A DNA stretch of 64,000 nucleotides from Massilia sp. NR 4-1 (GCF_001191005.1 NZ_CP012201.1:2542001-2606000), one strand, 5' to 3'. Shown: positions 1-7,879, numbered from the stretch's first letter. A program made the numbers and translations. Notes: a model not told the origin generated them from the sequence alone.

Positions 1-12
1 TTTGGCGCTCAT
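1..12 (-). CDS. Start of a gene cut by the window edge (probable ECF41 target)
   Basis: Only the first four codons (MSAK) are visible. The ATG is at 12-10 on the minus strand and is preceded by an AAAGG ribosome binding site six bases upstream. The gene lies directly downstream of an ECF41-type promoter (68-94) and of the ECF41 sigma gene. In characterised ECF41 loci the gene in this position usually encodes a carboxymuconolactone decarboxylase-like, oxidoreductase or epimerase protein (COE). That identity is inferred from position only; nothing of the product can be read here. Confidence 0.55.
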
Positions 13-34
13 GATATGCCTTTCGGTTGGTAGA

Positions 35-57
35 GGAAGCCGCCCTTTGCGGCTTCC
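35..57 (-). promoter_or_regulatory. Perfect 9-bp hairpin in the leader of the partial gene
   Basis: GGAAGCCGC (35-43) and GCGGCTTCC (49-57) form a perfect inverted repeat around a five-base loop. No run of T follows on either strand, so it is a poor intrinsic terminator. It sits between the predicted ECF41 promoter and the start codon at 12, so it would lie within the 5' leader of that mRNA, possibly stabilising it or hiding upstream sequence. Confidence 0.5.
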
Positions 58-67
58 ATACCTATAA

Positions 68-94
68 GACGCGGCACGCATCCGGCTTGTGACA
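68..94 (-). promoter_or_regulatory. ECF41-type promoter
   Basis: On the minus strand TGTCACA (94-88) is followed after exactly 16 bases by CGTC (71-68). This is the motif described for ECF41 target promoters (TGTCACA, 16-base spacer, CGTC). It lies between the ECF41 sigma gene stop at 123 and the start codon at 12 and points towards that start, as expected for an ECF41-controlled gene next to its sigma factor. Confidence 0.8.
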
Positions 95-122
95 GCGTTA
101 CGCAAAAAAATTTCAAAAATCT

Positions 123-1016
123 TCAAATCGTCTGCGGCAGGCCGGCCAGCTTGTCCGGATTACGCACGGCGTAGATGCCGACAATGCGCTCGCCATCCAC
201 CACAAAGCTCTGGGCCGATTCCAGCCTGCCCTCCACATAGCGCAGGAAACCCGGCTCGCCATTGACCATGGCCATGCGGTAGACGATCTGGCCATCGTGC
301 TTGGCCAGCATGCCGGCATACAGGTCGGCCACGAAATCGGTGCCGCCCACCCTGCCGTGGAAGGATGGCACCTTGCCGCCGCCATCGCCCACCAGCGTGA
401 TATTCTCGTCCAGCAGCGCCTTGATCGCATCGCGCTGGCCGCTGCCGGCCGCCTGCATGAATTTGGCGAGCAGGCTGCGGTGGGCCTCCTGCGGCACCGC
501 GAAACGCACCCGGTCCTGCTGCACGCGCTCGCCGGCGCGGTGCACCATCTGGCGGCAGGCCGCTTCGCTCTTGCCGATCAGCGCCGCCACCTCGGGATAG
601 TCATGGTCGAAGACCTGGCGCAGCAGGAAGGCGGCGCGCTCCTCGGGCGACAGGCGCTCCAGCACCCACATGAAGGCCAGCGACAGCTCGCTGGCCATCT
701 CGGCCGCCGTTTCCGGCGTGTTTTCATCCAGTTCCTCGACCAGCGGCTCGGGCAGCCACCAGCCCACATAGGACTCGCGCTCGGCCTTGACGGCGCGCAG
801 GCGGTCGATGGAGAGCCGGGTCACGATCGTCACCAGCCAGGCTTCGGACGATTGCAGCGCGCTCTTGTCGCTGCCATACCAGCGCAGCCAGGCGTCCTGC
901 AGGATGTCCTCGGCATCGGCGCGCGTACCGAGCATGCGGTAGGCGATGGCGAACAACCGTGGGCGCAATGCGGCGAAGACATGGGTGTCGGCGGGGATGG
1001 GTGGCGTATCTTGCAT
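123..1016 (-). CDS. ECF41-family RNA polymerase sigma factor (SigJ-like)
   Basis: 297 residues, typical for ECF41. Sigma region 2 spans about 10-80 and region 4 about 120-180; both recognise promoter DNA with core RNA polymerase. The C-terminal third (about 185-297) is a fused SnoaL/NTF2-like domain, which in ECF41 replaces an anti-sigma factor and controls activity from within the protein. Two group signatures are visible: WLPEP at about 87-91 between the sigma domains and NPDKL at 286-290 near the C-terminus. A matching target promoter lies just downstream at 68-94. No anti-sigma gene is present, as usual for the group. It follows an acetyltransferase gene by 12 bases on the same strand, so the two may be cotranscribed. 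The ATG at 1016 has no strong ribosome binding site. Confidence 0.93.
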   Translation of the reverse strand: MQDTPPIPADTHVFAALRPRLFAIAYRMLGTRADAEDILQDAWLRWYGSDKSALQSSEAWLVTIVTRLSIDRLRAVKAERESYVGWWLPEPLVEELDENTPETAAEMASELSLAFMWVLERLSPEERAAFLLRQVFDHDYPEVAALIGKSEAACRQMVHRAGERVQQDRVRFAVPQEAHRSLLAKFMQAAGSGQRDAIKALLDENITLVGDGGGKVPSFHGRVGGTDFVADLYAGMLAKHDGQIVYRMAMVNGEPGFLRYVEGRLESAQSFVVDGERIVGIYAVRNPDKLAGLPQTI

Positions 1017-1028
1017 ATATGGTTCAGA

Positions 1029-1691
1029 TTATTTAGTCAGCTGCGCATGGCGCAGTTCACGGGTTGGCGCAAAACCCATGCTTTCGTACAGCGCACGGGC
1101 ACGAACGTTGGCCGCGCCCACATGCAGCATGGGCGTGACGCCCTGTTCCAGCATGCCCTGCATGATATGGCTGACCAGCAGGCGCGCATAGCCCTGCCCC
1201 GTATGCGCGGGATGGGTGCAGACGGCGCTGACCTCGCGCCAGCGCCCCAGGTCCATGCGTTCGCCGCTCAAGGCGATCAGCCGGCCCGCTTCGCGCAGGC
1301 CGATATAGCGTCCCAGCTCGCCGGTGCGCGGGCGGAAGTAGCCGGGGAAGGCCAGCGCCGTCAGCTCCTGCATGCCGGGATCGTCCGGCGCCAGCTCGCA
1401 GATGGCGGCAGCGGGCGGCGCGGCCAGCGCCCCGCCCTGATACACCATCTGCAGCACGGCGCCCAGCTCCTGCAACCGCCAGCCGGACGCCACCTGCGGC
1501 AGGGCGCCAAGAAAGTAGGTATCGGCGCCGATCAGCGCCAGCGCCGCTTCGTCCAGCGCAACACCGGCTTCCGCCACGGCGGCAAAGGGGGCGATATCGG
1601 GCGGGAAGCGCAGCGCGGCGCCCGCCGTCCGCGCCAGGTGGGACTGGGCGCCGGCGAGCGCCGTCCAGATCGGGTTTTCCAGTTCTTTCAC
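1029..1691 (-). CDS. GNAT family N-acetyltransferase
   Basis: 220 residues starting at a GTG (1691) with an AGGAG ribosome binding site. The C-terminal half carries the GNAT fold: the segment VSAVCTHPAHTGQGYARLL matches the acetyl-CoA pyrophosphate-binding motif A (Q/RxxGxG/A), and GAANVRARALYESMGF is the usual C-terminal motif. The pattern resembles FR47-like acetyltransferases that act on small molecules or protein N-termini. The N-terminal half (about 1-110) is not recognised and may give substrate specificity. The substrate cannot be predicted. It lies 12 bases upstream of the ECF41 sigma gene, which makes cotranscription likely. Confidence 0.85.
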   Translation of the reverse strand: MKELENPIWTALAGAQSHLARTAGAALRFPPDIAPFAAVAEAGVALDEAALALIGADTYFLGALPQVASGWRLQELGAVLQMVYQGGALAAPPAAAICELAPDDPGMQELTALAFPGYFRPRTGELGRYIGLREAGRLIALSGERMDLGRWREVSAVCTHPAHTGQGYARLLVSHIMQGMLEQGVTPMLHVGAANVRARALYESMGFAPTRELRHAQLTK

Positions 1692-1747
1692 TGCCTCTCC
1701 TGCGCCACGGGTTGTATACTGCTGCTTTTGCCCGGATCGAAACTATC

Positions 1748-2086
1748 ATGAGTACCTTGCCGCCCTGCCCTCAATGCCATTCCGAATTCACCTATGAGGA
1801 CGGCGCCCAGCTGGTCTGCCCGGAATGCGCCCACGAATGGTCGGCCAGCGCCGCCGATGCCGCGGAAAGCGCGCGCGTCTACCGCGACGCCTCCGGCAAT
1901 ATCCTGCAGGATGGGGATACTGTCACCGTTATCAAGGATCTCAAGCCAAAAGGCTCAGGCGGCGTGATCAAGCAAGGCACCAAGGTGAAGAATATCCGCC
2001 TGGTGGACAGCGATCACGATATCGACTGCAAGATCGACGGTTTCGGCGCCATGAGCCTGAAATCGGAATTCGTCAGGAAGGTTTAA
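1748..2086 (+). CDS. phnA: PhnA/YjdM family zinc-ribbon protein
   Basis: 112 residues from the ATG at 1748, which places the zinc ribbon at the N-terminus as in the family; an upstream in-frame ATG at 1712 would add 12 unconserved residues. The N-terminal CPQC and CPEC pairs form a zinc ribbon, followed by the PhnA beta-barrel domain (DGDTVTVIKDLKPKGSG and IKQGTKVKNIRL). The name comes from the phosphonate gene cluster of E. coli, but this product is not the phosphonoacetate hydrolase and its biochemical role is unsettled. Its 3' end overlaps the convergent ketopantoate reductase gene by 14 bases. Confidence 0.92.
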   Translation: MSTLPPCPQCHSEFTYEDGAQLVCPECAHEWSASAADAAESARVYRDASGNILQDGDTVTVIKDLKPKGSGGVIKQGTKVKNIRLVDSDHDIDCKIDGFGAMSLKSEFVRKV

Positions 2087-3071
2087 GCTCTTCCTCCGGA
2101 TACAGCCCCCGCACCCGCGCAAACAGGCGGGTCAAGCCCAGCAGCGCATCGATATTCGGCGTCGCCACACCGACGCGCTGCCCGATCTCCTGCACCACCG
2201 TCACCAGGCCGTCAAGCTCGATCGGCCGCCCCGCTTCCACATCCTGCAGCATCGACGTGCGGAACGCGCCCAGCTTGCGCGTGACCAGGTGCCGGTCTTC
2301 CGGCGACTCGGTGATTTCACAGCCGATGCGCAGCCCGATGGCCGCCGCTTCGCGCATGGCGGCCTGGCAGAAGGCGCTGGCCAGCGGGTCGTCGAGCAGG
2401 CGGTCGGCGGTGGCGCCCGTCATCGCCGTGACGGGATTGGTGGTCATATTCCCCCACAGCTTGTACCAGATGTCGTAGCGGATGCGCGGCGACAGCGTGG
2501 CATCGAAGCCGGCCTGTCCAAACAGATCCACCACGCGGCGCGCGCGTTCCGATTCGCCGCCCGCCGCCTCGCCGACGATCAGGCCGCGCCCCATCTTGTG
2601 CTGCACCAGGCCCGGTTCGGTGGTGAAGGTGCTGGCGTGGATCACGCAGCCCAGCACCGACTCGTAGGGAATCGCCGCGCCGATGCGGCCGCCCGGATCG
2701 ACGCTGTGCAGCGGCTCGCGCCCCAGCACCGGATTGCCTTCCACGAACCACCACGGCACGCCATTCATGGCCGGCAGCACCATGGTTTCAGGCCCCAGCA
2801 GCGGTGCAATCGACGCCGCCACCCCGGCCAGCGCGGGCGCCTTGACGGCGATGATGACCAGGTCCTGCACGCCCAGCTGCGCCGCGTCGGCCGCCGCATC
2901 GGCAGGCGCCGTCACCAGACCTTCGGCCGTCTGCAGGCGCCAGCCGTGGCGGCGCAGCGCCTCCAGCGTGGCGCCGCGCGCCAATGCACTGGTCTGGCAC
3001 ACGCCGGCCGCCGCCAGCCGCGTGCCGAGAAAGCCGCCGATGGCGCCCGCCCCCACGATGCATACTTTCAT
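2073..3071 (-). CDS. panE: 2-dehydropantoate 2-reductase (ketopantoate reductase)
   Basis: 332 residues. The enzyme reduces 2-dehydropantoate to D-pantoate with NADPH in coenzyme A and pantothenate synthesis, in the cytoplasm. The N-terminus carries the Rossmann dinucleotide motif GAGAIGG (residues 7-13), and the C-terminal helical ApbA domain includes the usual KLWGNMTTNPVTAMTG segment with its conserved lysine and asparagine. The ATG at 3071 has a GAGGA ribosome binding site. Several panE-like paralogues are common in betaproteobacteria, so this copy could act on another 2-keto acid. Its end overlaps phnA tail to tail. Confidence 0.88.
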   Translation of the reverse strand: MKVCIVGAGAIGGFLGTRLAAAGVCQTSALARGATLEALRRHGWRLQTAEGLVTAPADAAADAAQLGVQDLVIIAVKAPALAGVAASIAPLLGPETMVLPAMNGVPWWFVEGNPVLGREPLHSVDPGGRIGAAIPYESVLGCVIHASTFTTEPGLVQHKMGRGLIVGEAAGGESERARRVVDLFGQAGFDATLSPRIRYDIWYKLWGNMTTNPVTAMTGATADRLLDDPLASAFCQAAMREAAAIGLRIGCEITESPEDRHLVTRKLGAFRTSMLQDVEAGRPIELDGLVTVVQEIGQRVGVATPNIDALLGLTRLFARVRGLYPEEELKPS

Positions 3072-3224
3072 ATCACTATCCTCATCTCCTGTTTTGAATG
3101 CCGAAATAATAAGCCATAGCGCATTTTCCCTCCAACCACCGTCTGCGGTTTTTATGCCGCAGTGCGGAATCGAAAATTACTGAAAAAGAAAGACAATCAG
3201 GCAACGAGAATTTAAAATGGTTTT

Positions 3225-4430
3225 ATGCCCACCCTTCTCATCAGCCTGATTTCCTGTGTCTTGGCCGTCGCCCTGCTCGCCCAGCACGCCGCCAACCGGC
3301 GTCTGCGCGCGGAGCTGCGGCGGCGCGAGGAACAAGATGACGCGCAGGCGCAGCGCCTGCGCTGGCTGAACGAACTGGTGGTCACCATGCCGGTGCCGAC
3401 CTTCATCAAGGATGCCCAATCGCGCTTCGTGATGATGAACCAGGCTTGCGAACAGATGTTTGGCGTGCCCTTCGACGCGCTGCAGGGCAAGATCGGCGAG
3501 GAATTCTGGCCGCCGGAGCAAATGGAAGCTTTTCTCGCCAACGACCGCGCCTCCTTCGCCGCGCGCGGCCTGGTGGTGCGCGAGGAGCTGCTGTGGGACG
3601 CCGGCCTGGACGCCAGCCGCCAGGTGCAGACCTTCAAAAAGCCCATGTTCAATGCGGACGGCGAACCAGAAATGTTGATCGGCATGTTCATCGACATCAG
3701 CGAGCGGGAACAGGCCAAGGCCGCGCTGCAAGCCTCGCTGCGCCAGTTGCGCGAACTGAGCGACTACGTGGAAATGGCGCGCGAAAACGAACACCAGCGC
3801 ATCGCCCGCGAAGCCCATGATGAACTGGGCCAGACCCTGATGGCGCTGAAGATCGATGTCTCCATGCTGCATGCGCGCACCCGGCCCAGCCACCCGCTGC
3901 TGCACGCCGAGAGCCGGCGCGTGCTGGCGACGCTGGACCACAGCATCGCGGTGGTGCGCGCCATCATCAACGAACTGCACCCAAGCACCCTGGAACTGGG
4001 CTTGCCGGCGGCCGTGGACTGGCTGCTGAAGCGCATCCGGCGCGACAGCGGCCTGGTGTGCCAGCTGCACCTGCCGGAGGAAATCGCCCCCCAGCAGCTG
4101 GAACAGCGCCGCACCTGGGCCGTGTTCCGCATCATCCAGGAGGCGCTGGCCGACATCGTCGCCACGGCCCAGGCCAGCCACGTCGACGTCTCGCTGCGCA
4201 TGCTGAATGACACACTGTTCCTGACCATCAGCCATGACGGCCTGCCCGGCCGCTTCAGCGACGGCAGCAGCCTGGCCAAGATCGCCATCCGCGAGCGCAT
4301 TGCCGCCATCGGTGGCGAACTCGATGGCAGCGGCGCGGAGCCAAGCTGCGTGCTGTCAGCGCGCCTGCCGGGCCGGAAAAAAGAAAGGGAGGCCGCAGCC
4401 TCCCCTTCCAATCCAGGCCTTGCGGCCTGA
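3225..4430 (+). CDS. PAS-domain histidine kinase of the NarX/DesK (HisKA_3) class
   Basis: 401 residues. One N-terminal membrane segment (about 3-21), a short charged coiled region, a PAS domain (about 45-165) and a HisKA_3 dimerisation/phosphoacceptor domain with the H-box REAHDELGQT (His198). The C-terminal ATPase is recognisable but weak: the N-box region reads FRIIQEALADIVATAQA, with Asp where the Mg-binding Asn is expected, and the G1 box is reduced to HDGLPG. ATP binding may therefore be impaired. No response-regulator gene of the usual LuxR type is adjacent. The last 17 codons overlap the rpoD terminator, so the C-terminal tail is probably not under functional constraint. Confidence 0.85.
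   Translation: MPTLLISLISCVLAVALLAQHAANRRLRAELRRREEQDDAQAQRLRWLNELVVTMPVPTFIKDAQSRFVMMNQACEQMFGVPFDALQGKIGEEFWPPEQMEAFLANDRASFAARGLVVREELLWDAGLDASRQVQTFKKPMFNADGEPEMLIGMFIDISEREQAKAALQASLRQLRELSDYVEMARENEHQRIAREAHDELGQTLMALKIDVSMLHARTRPSHPLLHAESRRVLATLDHSIAVVRAIINELHPSTLELGLPAAVDWLLKRIRRDSGLVCQLHLPEEIAPQQLEQRRTWAVFRIIQEALADIVATAQASHVDVSLRMLNDTLFLTISHDGLPGRFSDGSSLAKIAIRERIAAIGGELDGSGAEPSCVLSARLPGRKKEREAAASPSNPGLAA
4375..4404 (-). terminator. Intrinsic terminator of rpoD, inside the 3' end of the kinase gene
   Basis: On the minus strand GGGAGGC (4404-4398), a four-base loop and GCCTCCC (4393-4387) form a GC-rich stem, followed by TTTCTTTTTT (4386-4377). It lies about 50 bases beyond the rpoD stop codon and within the coding sequence of the convergent kinase gene. 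Confidence 0.87.
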
Positions 4431-4450
4431 GGTCCTCCTGCCTGCGCAGC

Positions 4451-6955
4451 TTAGTTCTGCGTCAGGAAGGTCTTCAGCTTGTCCGAGCGCGATGGCTGGC
4501 GCAGCTTGCTCATGGCCTTCGCTTCGATCTGGCGGATACGTTCGCGCGTCACGTCGAACTGCTTGCCCACTTCTTCCAGCGTGTGGTCGTTCGACATTTC
4601 CACGCCATAGCGCATGCGCAGCACCTTCGCCTCGCGCGGAGTCAGGGAATCCAGCACTTCCTTGATCACATTGCGCATCGAGGCGTGCAGGGCCGCATCC
4701 AGCGGCGCCAGCGTGGTGTTGTCCTCGATGAAGTCGCCCAGCTGGGAATCGCCGTCCTCGCCCATCGGGGTTTCCATGGAAATCGGTTCCTTGGCGATCT
4801 TCATGATTTCGCGCACTTTGTTTTCCGGCATTTCCATCTTCACCGCCAGGGTGGCCAGATCCGGCTCGCTGCCGGTTTCCTGCATGATCTGGCGCGAGAT
4901 GCGGTTCATCTTGTTGATGGTCTCGATCATGTGCACCGGCACGCGGATGGTACGGGCCATGTCCGCGATGGAGCGGGTGATGGCCTGGCGGATCCACCAG
5001 GTGGCGTAGGTCGAGAACTTGTAGCCGCGGCGGTATTCGAACTTGTCCACGGCTTTCAGCAGACCGATATTGCCTTCCTGGATCAGGTCGAGGAATTGCA
5101 GGCCGCGGTTGATGTACTTCTTCGCGATCGAGATCACCAGACGCAGGTTGGCCACCGTCATTTCGCGCTTGGCGTGGCGGGCACGCTTCTCGCCGGCAGC
5201 CATCTGCTTGTTGATCTTGCGCAGATCGGCCAGCGGCAGCGCCACGCGCTCCTGCAGGTCGATCATCTTGTTCTGCAGTTCCTTGATAGCGGGGACGTTA
5301 CGGCCCAACACCGCGCTGTACGGATAGCCGGCGTCGACTTCGCCGTCCACCCAATCCAGGTCGCATTCATTGCCTGGGAAGACCTTGATGAAGTGGGCGC
5401 GCGGCATGCCGCATTTGTTCACGCACAGTTCCAGCACGGCGCGCTCGATGCTGCGCACCTGCTCCATCTGGCCGCGCAGGGTGTCGCACAGTTTTTCCAC
5501 CACTTTCGCGGTGAAGCGGATGCCCAGCAGCTCGTTGGAGATGATGTCCTGCGCCTTCATATAGGCCGGCGAGCCGTAGCCGCCGGAGGCCTTGCGCATC
5601 TTGTCGTACTGGTTGGAGATGATGGCGAATTTTTCCAGCGCATCGATCTTCAGCTGCGCCAGCTGTTCGGTCGAGAAGCCGGCCGCGCCGCCATTGGCGT
5701 CGCCGTCTTCTTCCTCTTCCTCCAGCTCTTCTTCCTCGTCCTCGTCGTCGGAGGCGGCGGCGGCCGGCGCGCTGGCGGCCGGCGTGCTGCCCACCTCGTT
5801 CAGGTCGACGAAACCGTCCACCACTTCATCGACCTTGGTCTCGTCGTTTTCGATCTTCTGCGCCAGGGCCACGATCTCGGCGATGGTGGTCGGGCAGGCG
5901 GAGATGGCCTGGATCATGTCGCGCAGGCCGCCCTCGATGCGCTTGGCGATTTCAATCTCGCCTTCGCGCGTCAGCAGGGCCACGGCGCCCATCTCGCGCA
6001 TATACATGCGCACCGGGTCGGTGGTACGGCCGAAGTCGGAATCGACGGTGGACAGCGCGGTCGCGGCAGCCGCCTCGACTTCATCGTCGCTGGCGGCGGT
6101 GGCCACGCTATCGCTCAGCAGCAGGCTCTCCGCGTCCGGGGCGCGCTCATAGACGGCGATGCCCATATCGTTGAAGGTGGCGATGATGCCTTCGATCGCT
6201 TCCGGATCGATGATGTTTTCCGGCAGCTGGTCATTGATCTCGGCATAGGTCAGGAAGCCGCGGTCCTTGCCCATATTGATCAGGTTCTTGAACTGCTGGC
6301 GGCGTTTTTCCAGATCCTCGGCCGAGGCGTTGGCGTCCATGCCCAGCGCATCCAGACCCTTGGCCTTGCGCTCACGCGCCTTCGACACGGCTTTCAATTC
6401 AGCGCGTTCCACCGCGTTCAGCGCGGCGACTTCATCGTTCTCCGGCATGAATTCGCTCGGCTTGCGGCCGCGGCGGCCCGGTACTTTCACCTGCGGCAGC
6501 AGGTAACCGGAGGTGTCGATGGTGGCCAGGGTGGCGGCGTCGGTCACCTGGCTGACGGCGGCCGGGCCGCTGGTCACGGTAACGGGCGCGGCTTCCGCCT
6601 TGGCTTTGCGGGCGCGCGTCACGGCCGGCTTGGCGGCGGCTGCCGCAGCGGCGGCGCCGCCCGGCGCGGCCAGCGATACGGCGGTGGCCGCGCCGGTCTT
6701 GCGCGCCACTTTCACGGTCTTCTCGGCGGCAGCCGCTTCCACGGCCTCCACGGCTTCCGGCGCGGCGACGGCCACGTCATCGGCAGCCACGGCGGCCAGG
6801 CGGGAGCGGGTCTTCTTCACTACGGTGACGGGTTTGCCGGCAGCTTCCTGAGCATTGTCGATGACGTAAGATAAACTCGTCTTTGGTACAGCCAGCTGCG
6901 CCGAAGCGGTGCGGGGTTTGGCGGACAACGTTAGGGTTTTCGGCGTTTTCGTCAT
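4451..6955 (-). CDS. rpoD: RNA polymerase primary sigma factor RpoD (sigma-70)
   Basis: 834 residues, longer than the 613 of E. coli. The first 160 residues or so are Ala/Val/Lys-rich low complexity, then comes region 1.1 (about 200-280, KNLINMGKDRGFLTYAEIND), region 1.2 (DPVRMYMREMGAVALLTREG), an acidic linker (DEDEEEELEEEEEDGD), the non-conserved domain, region 2 with the -10 recognition helix (YATWWIRQAITRSIADMA), region 3, and region 4 (LRMRYGVEMSNDHTLEEVG, VTRERIRQIEAKAMSKLR). All core motifs are intact, so it directs general transcription. The ATG at 6955 has a GAGAGA ribosome binding site. Its usual upstream partner dnaG is absent here; a divergent proQ-like gene takes its place. It ends at a strong terminator. 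Confidence 0.97.
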   Translation of the reverse strand: MTKTPKTLTLSAKPRTASAQLAVPKTSLSYVIDNAQEAAGKPVTVVKKTRSRLAAVAADDVAVAAPEAVEAVEAAAAEKTVKVARKTGAATAVSLAAPGGAAAAAAAAKPAVTRARKAKAEAAPVTVTSGPAAVSQVTDAATLATIDTSGYLLPQVKVPGRRGRKPSEFMPENDEVAALNAVERAELKAVSKARERKAKGLDALGMDANASAEDLEKRRQQFKNLINMGKDRGFLTYAEINDQLPENIIDPEAIEGIIATFNDMGIAVYERAPDAESLLLSDSVATAASDDEVEAAAATALSTVDSDFGRTTDPVRMYMREMGAVALLTREGEIEIAKRIEGGLRDMIQAISACPTTIAEIVALAQKIENDETKVDEVVDGFVDLNEVGSTPAASAPAAAASDDEDEEEELEEEEEDGDANGGAAGFSTEQLAQLKIDALEKFAIISNQYDKMRKASGGYGSPAYMKAQDIISNELLGIRFTAKVVEKLCDTLRGQMEQVRSIERAVLELCVNKCGMPRAHFIKVFPGNECDLDWVDGEVDAGYPYSAVLGRNVPAIKELQNKMIDLQERVALPLADLRKINKQMAAGEKRARHAKREMTVANLRLVISIAKKYINRGLQFLDLIQEGNIGLLKAVDKFEYRRGYKFSTYATWWIRQAITRSIADMARTIRVPVHMIETINKMNRISRQIMQETGSEPDLATLAVKMEMPENKVREIMKIAKEPISMETPMGEDGDSQLGDFIEDNTTLAPLDAALHASMRNVIKEVLDSLTPREAKVLRMRYGVEMSNDHTLEEVGKQFDVTRERIRQIEAKAMSKLRQPSRSDKLKTFLTQN

Positions 6956-7065
6956 TAAATATCTCTCAGTGCGAGACCCGGCAGGTCGCGGCGAAAAAGT
7001 GAATAATCCACCCAGTCCGCGTTTTCGGTCTCGATGGCGCTTAAGTTCGGGGAGCTATCGGAATG

Positions 7066-7089
7066 AAAAAAGCCCGCTGTACGGGCTTT
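7066..7089 (-). terminator. Intrinsic terminator about 110 bases upstream of rpoD
   Basis: On the minus strand AAAGCCCG (7089-7082), a five-base loop and CGGGCTTT (7076-7069) are followed by a run of T (7071-7066). It cannot terminate rpoD, which lies beyond it, and no convincing protein gene ends here. It either ends a small RNA or acts as an attenuator in a long rpoD leader. Confidence 0.83.
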
Positions 7090-7265
7090 GCTTCCGTTGT
7101 ATTCAGTGCTGAATAGAAGAGAGGGCAGATTATGCCCCATCGCGTGACATCGGGATAATGGATATATCCCATATCGGCCATGCAGAAACCATATAACCCT
7201 GGCGACGCCGCCGGGGTCAGACACTCTTTACCAAACTGAATCCGCACCGCCCTGCTTTTGGTGCG
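7066..7265 (-). ncRNA. Candidate small RNA or rpoD leader transcript of about 200 nt
   Basis: This 444-base gap (6956-7399) holds a consensus -10 hexamer TATAAT on the minus strand (7277-7272) and, 200 bases downstream, a strong terminator (7089-7066). An 89-codon open frame crosses it but has no recognisable product and no good ribosome binding site. The segment includes a GGATATATCC palindrome near 7160. I do not recognise a known RNA family: it is about the size of 6S RNA but shows no 6S signature. It may be an independent small RNA or an attenuated leader of rpoD. Confidence 0.4.
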
Positions 7266-7271
7266 TCGGTC

Positions 7272-7277
7272 ATTATA
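7272..7277 (-). promoter_or_regulatory. Consensus -10 element upstream of rpoD
   Basis: TATAAT on the minus strand, preceded by GCTG. No good -35 hexamer is seen 16-18 bases upstream, so strength depends on context. It would start a transcript near 7265 running towards rpoD. Confidence 0.5.
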
Positions 7278-7399
7278 CAGCTTTTGACGCGCCGCCGCAT
7301 CGATAAAATGATAGTCAAAACAACATCATGGCCTAATTTGCACTGCGCGCGCAGGTCGCGCATGGTATGCTGGCGGCTCTTGATTAACCATTGAAGTTC

Positions 7400-7879
7400 A
7401 TGAACACTAGCCTTACCCCTACGCCGCCGGCCACCGACAACAGCGCAGCCGCGCCGGCACCGGCCGCCGCGGGCGCCGCACCGACTTCGGCCCGCGCCCT
7501 GCTCAAGCAACTGCAAACGCAATTCCCCGCCTTCCGCGACTGCCTGCCGCTGTCGATCGGCATCGACAAGCAGATCCTGGCCCAGCAGCCGGAAATCGAC
7601 CGCAAGCTGATGCGCGCCGCGCTCGGCATCCACACCGGCTCGCAGCGCTATCTGCGCGTCATGGAAAAAGCCAAAGTGCGTTTCAATCTGGATGGCAGCG
7701 AAGGCGCGGAAGTCACCGACGTGCACCGCAAACACGCCAAGGATGTGCTGCAGGAGCGCTTCAAGAAAGAAGCCGAACGCAAAAAGGCCGAGCGCGACGC
7801 CGCCGCGGCCGAGGAAGCGAACCGCCGCCGCCAGGAAAAGCTGGAGCAGCTGACCGCCAAATTCTCGCGCAAAGGCTGA
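7400..7879 (+). CDS. ProQ/FinO-domain RNA chaperone
   Basis: About 159 residues from the ATG at 7400; a TTG three codons upstream is possible. An Ala/Pro-rich disordered N-terminus (1-35) precedes a ProQ/FinO domain (about 38-125) with the family pattern LKQLQTQFPAFRDCLPLSIG and ALGIHTGSQRYLR, then a charged Lys/Arg/Glu coiled tail. FinO-domain proteins bind structured small RNAs and mRNA 3' ends and affect their stability and pairing. It is a short, minimal version without the E. coli ProQ C-terminal Tudor-like domain. Its stop overlaps the next gene (ATGA, 7879), so chaperone and exonuclease are translationally coupled. Confidence 0.9.
   Translation: MNTSLTPTPPATDNSAAAPAPAAAGAAPTSARALLKQLQTQFPAFRDCLPLSIGIDKQILAQQPEIDRKLMRAALGIHTGSQRYLRVMEKAKVRFNLDGSEGAEVTDVHRKHAKDVLQERFKKEAERKKAERDAAAAEEANRRRQEKLEQLTAKFSRKG

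Noticed and set aside
35..57. The hairpin as the terminator of the ECF41 gene
   Set aside because: No T run follows it and it lies downstream of the ECF41 promoter, so it would block the target gene.
4583..6874. An open frame of about 763 codons opposite rpoD
   Set aside because: The rpoD frame is certain from its regions 1.1-4.2; the opposite frame has no recognisable domain.
6955..7224. An 89-codon open frame on the minus strand just upstream of rpoD
   Set aside because: No good ribosome binding site, it contains a strong intrinsic terminator, and the product has no coherent pattern. It is better read as leader or small RNA sequence.
7066..7265. 6S RNA
   Set aside because: Length fits, but no closing stem and central bubble of 6S RNA could be found.
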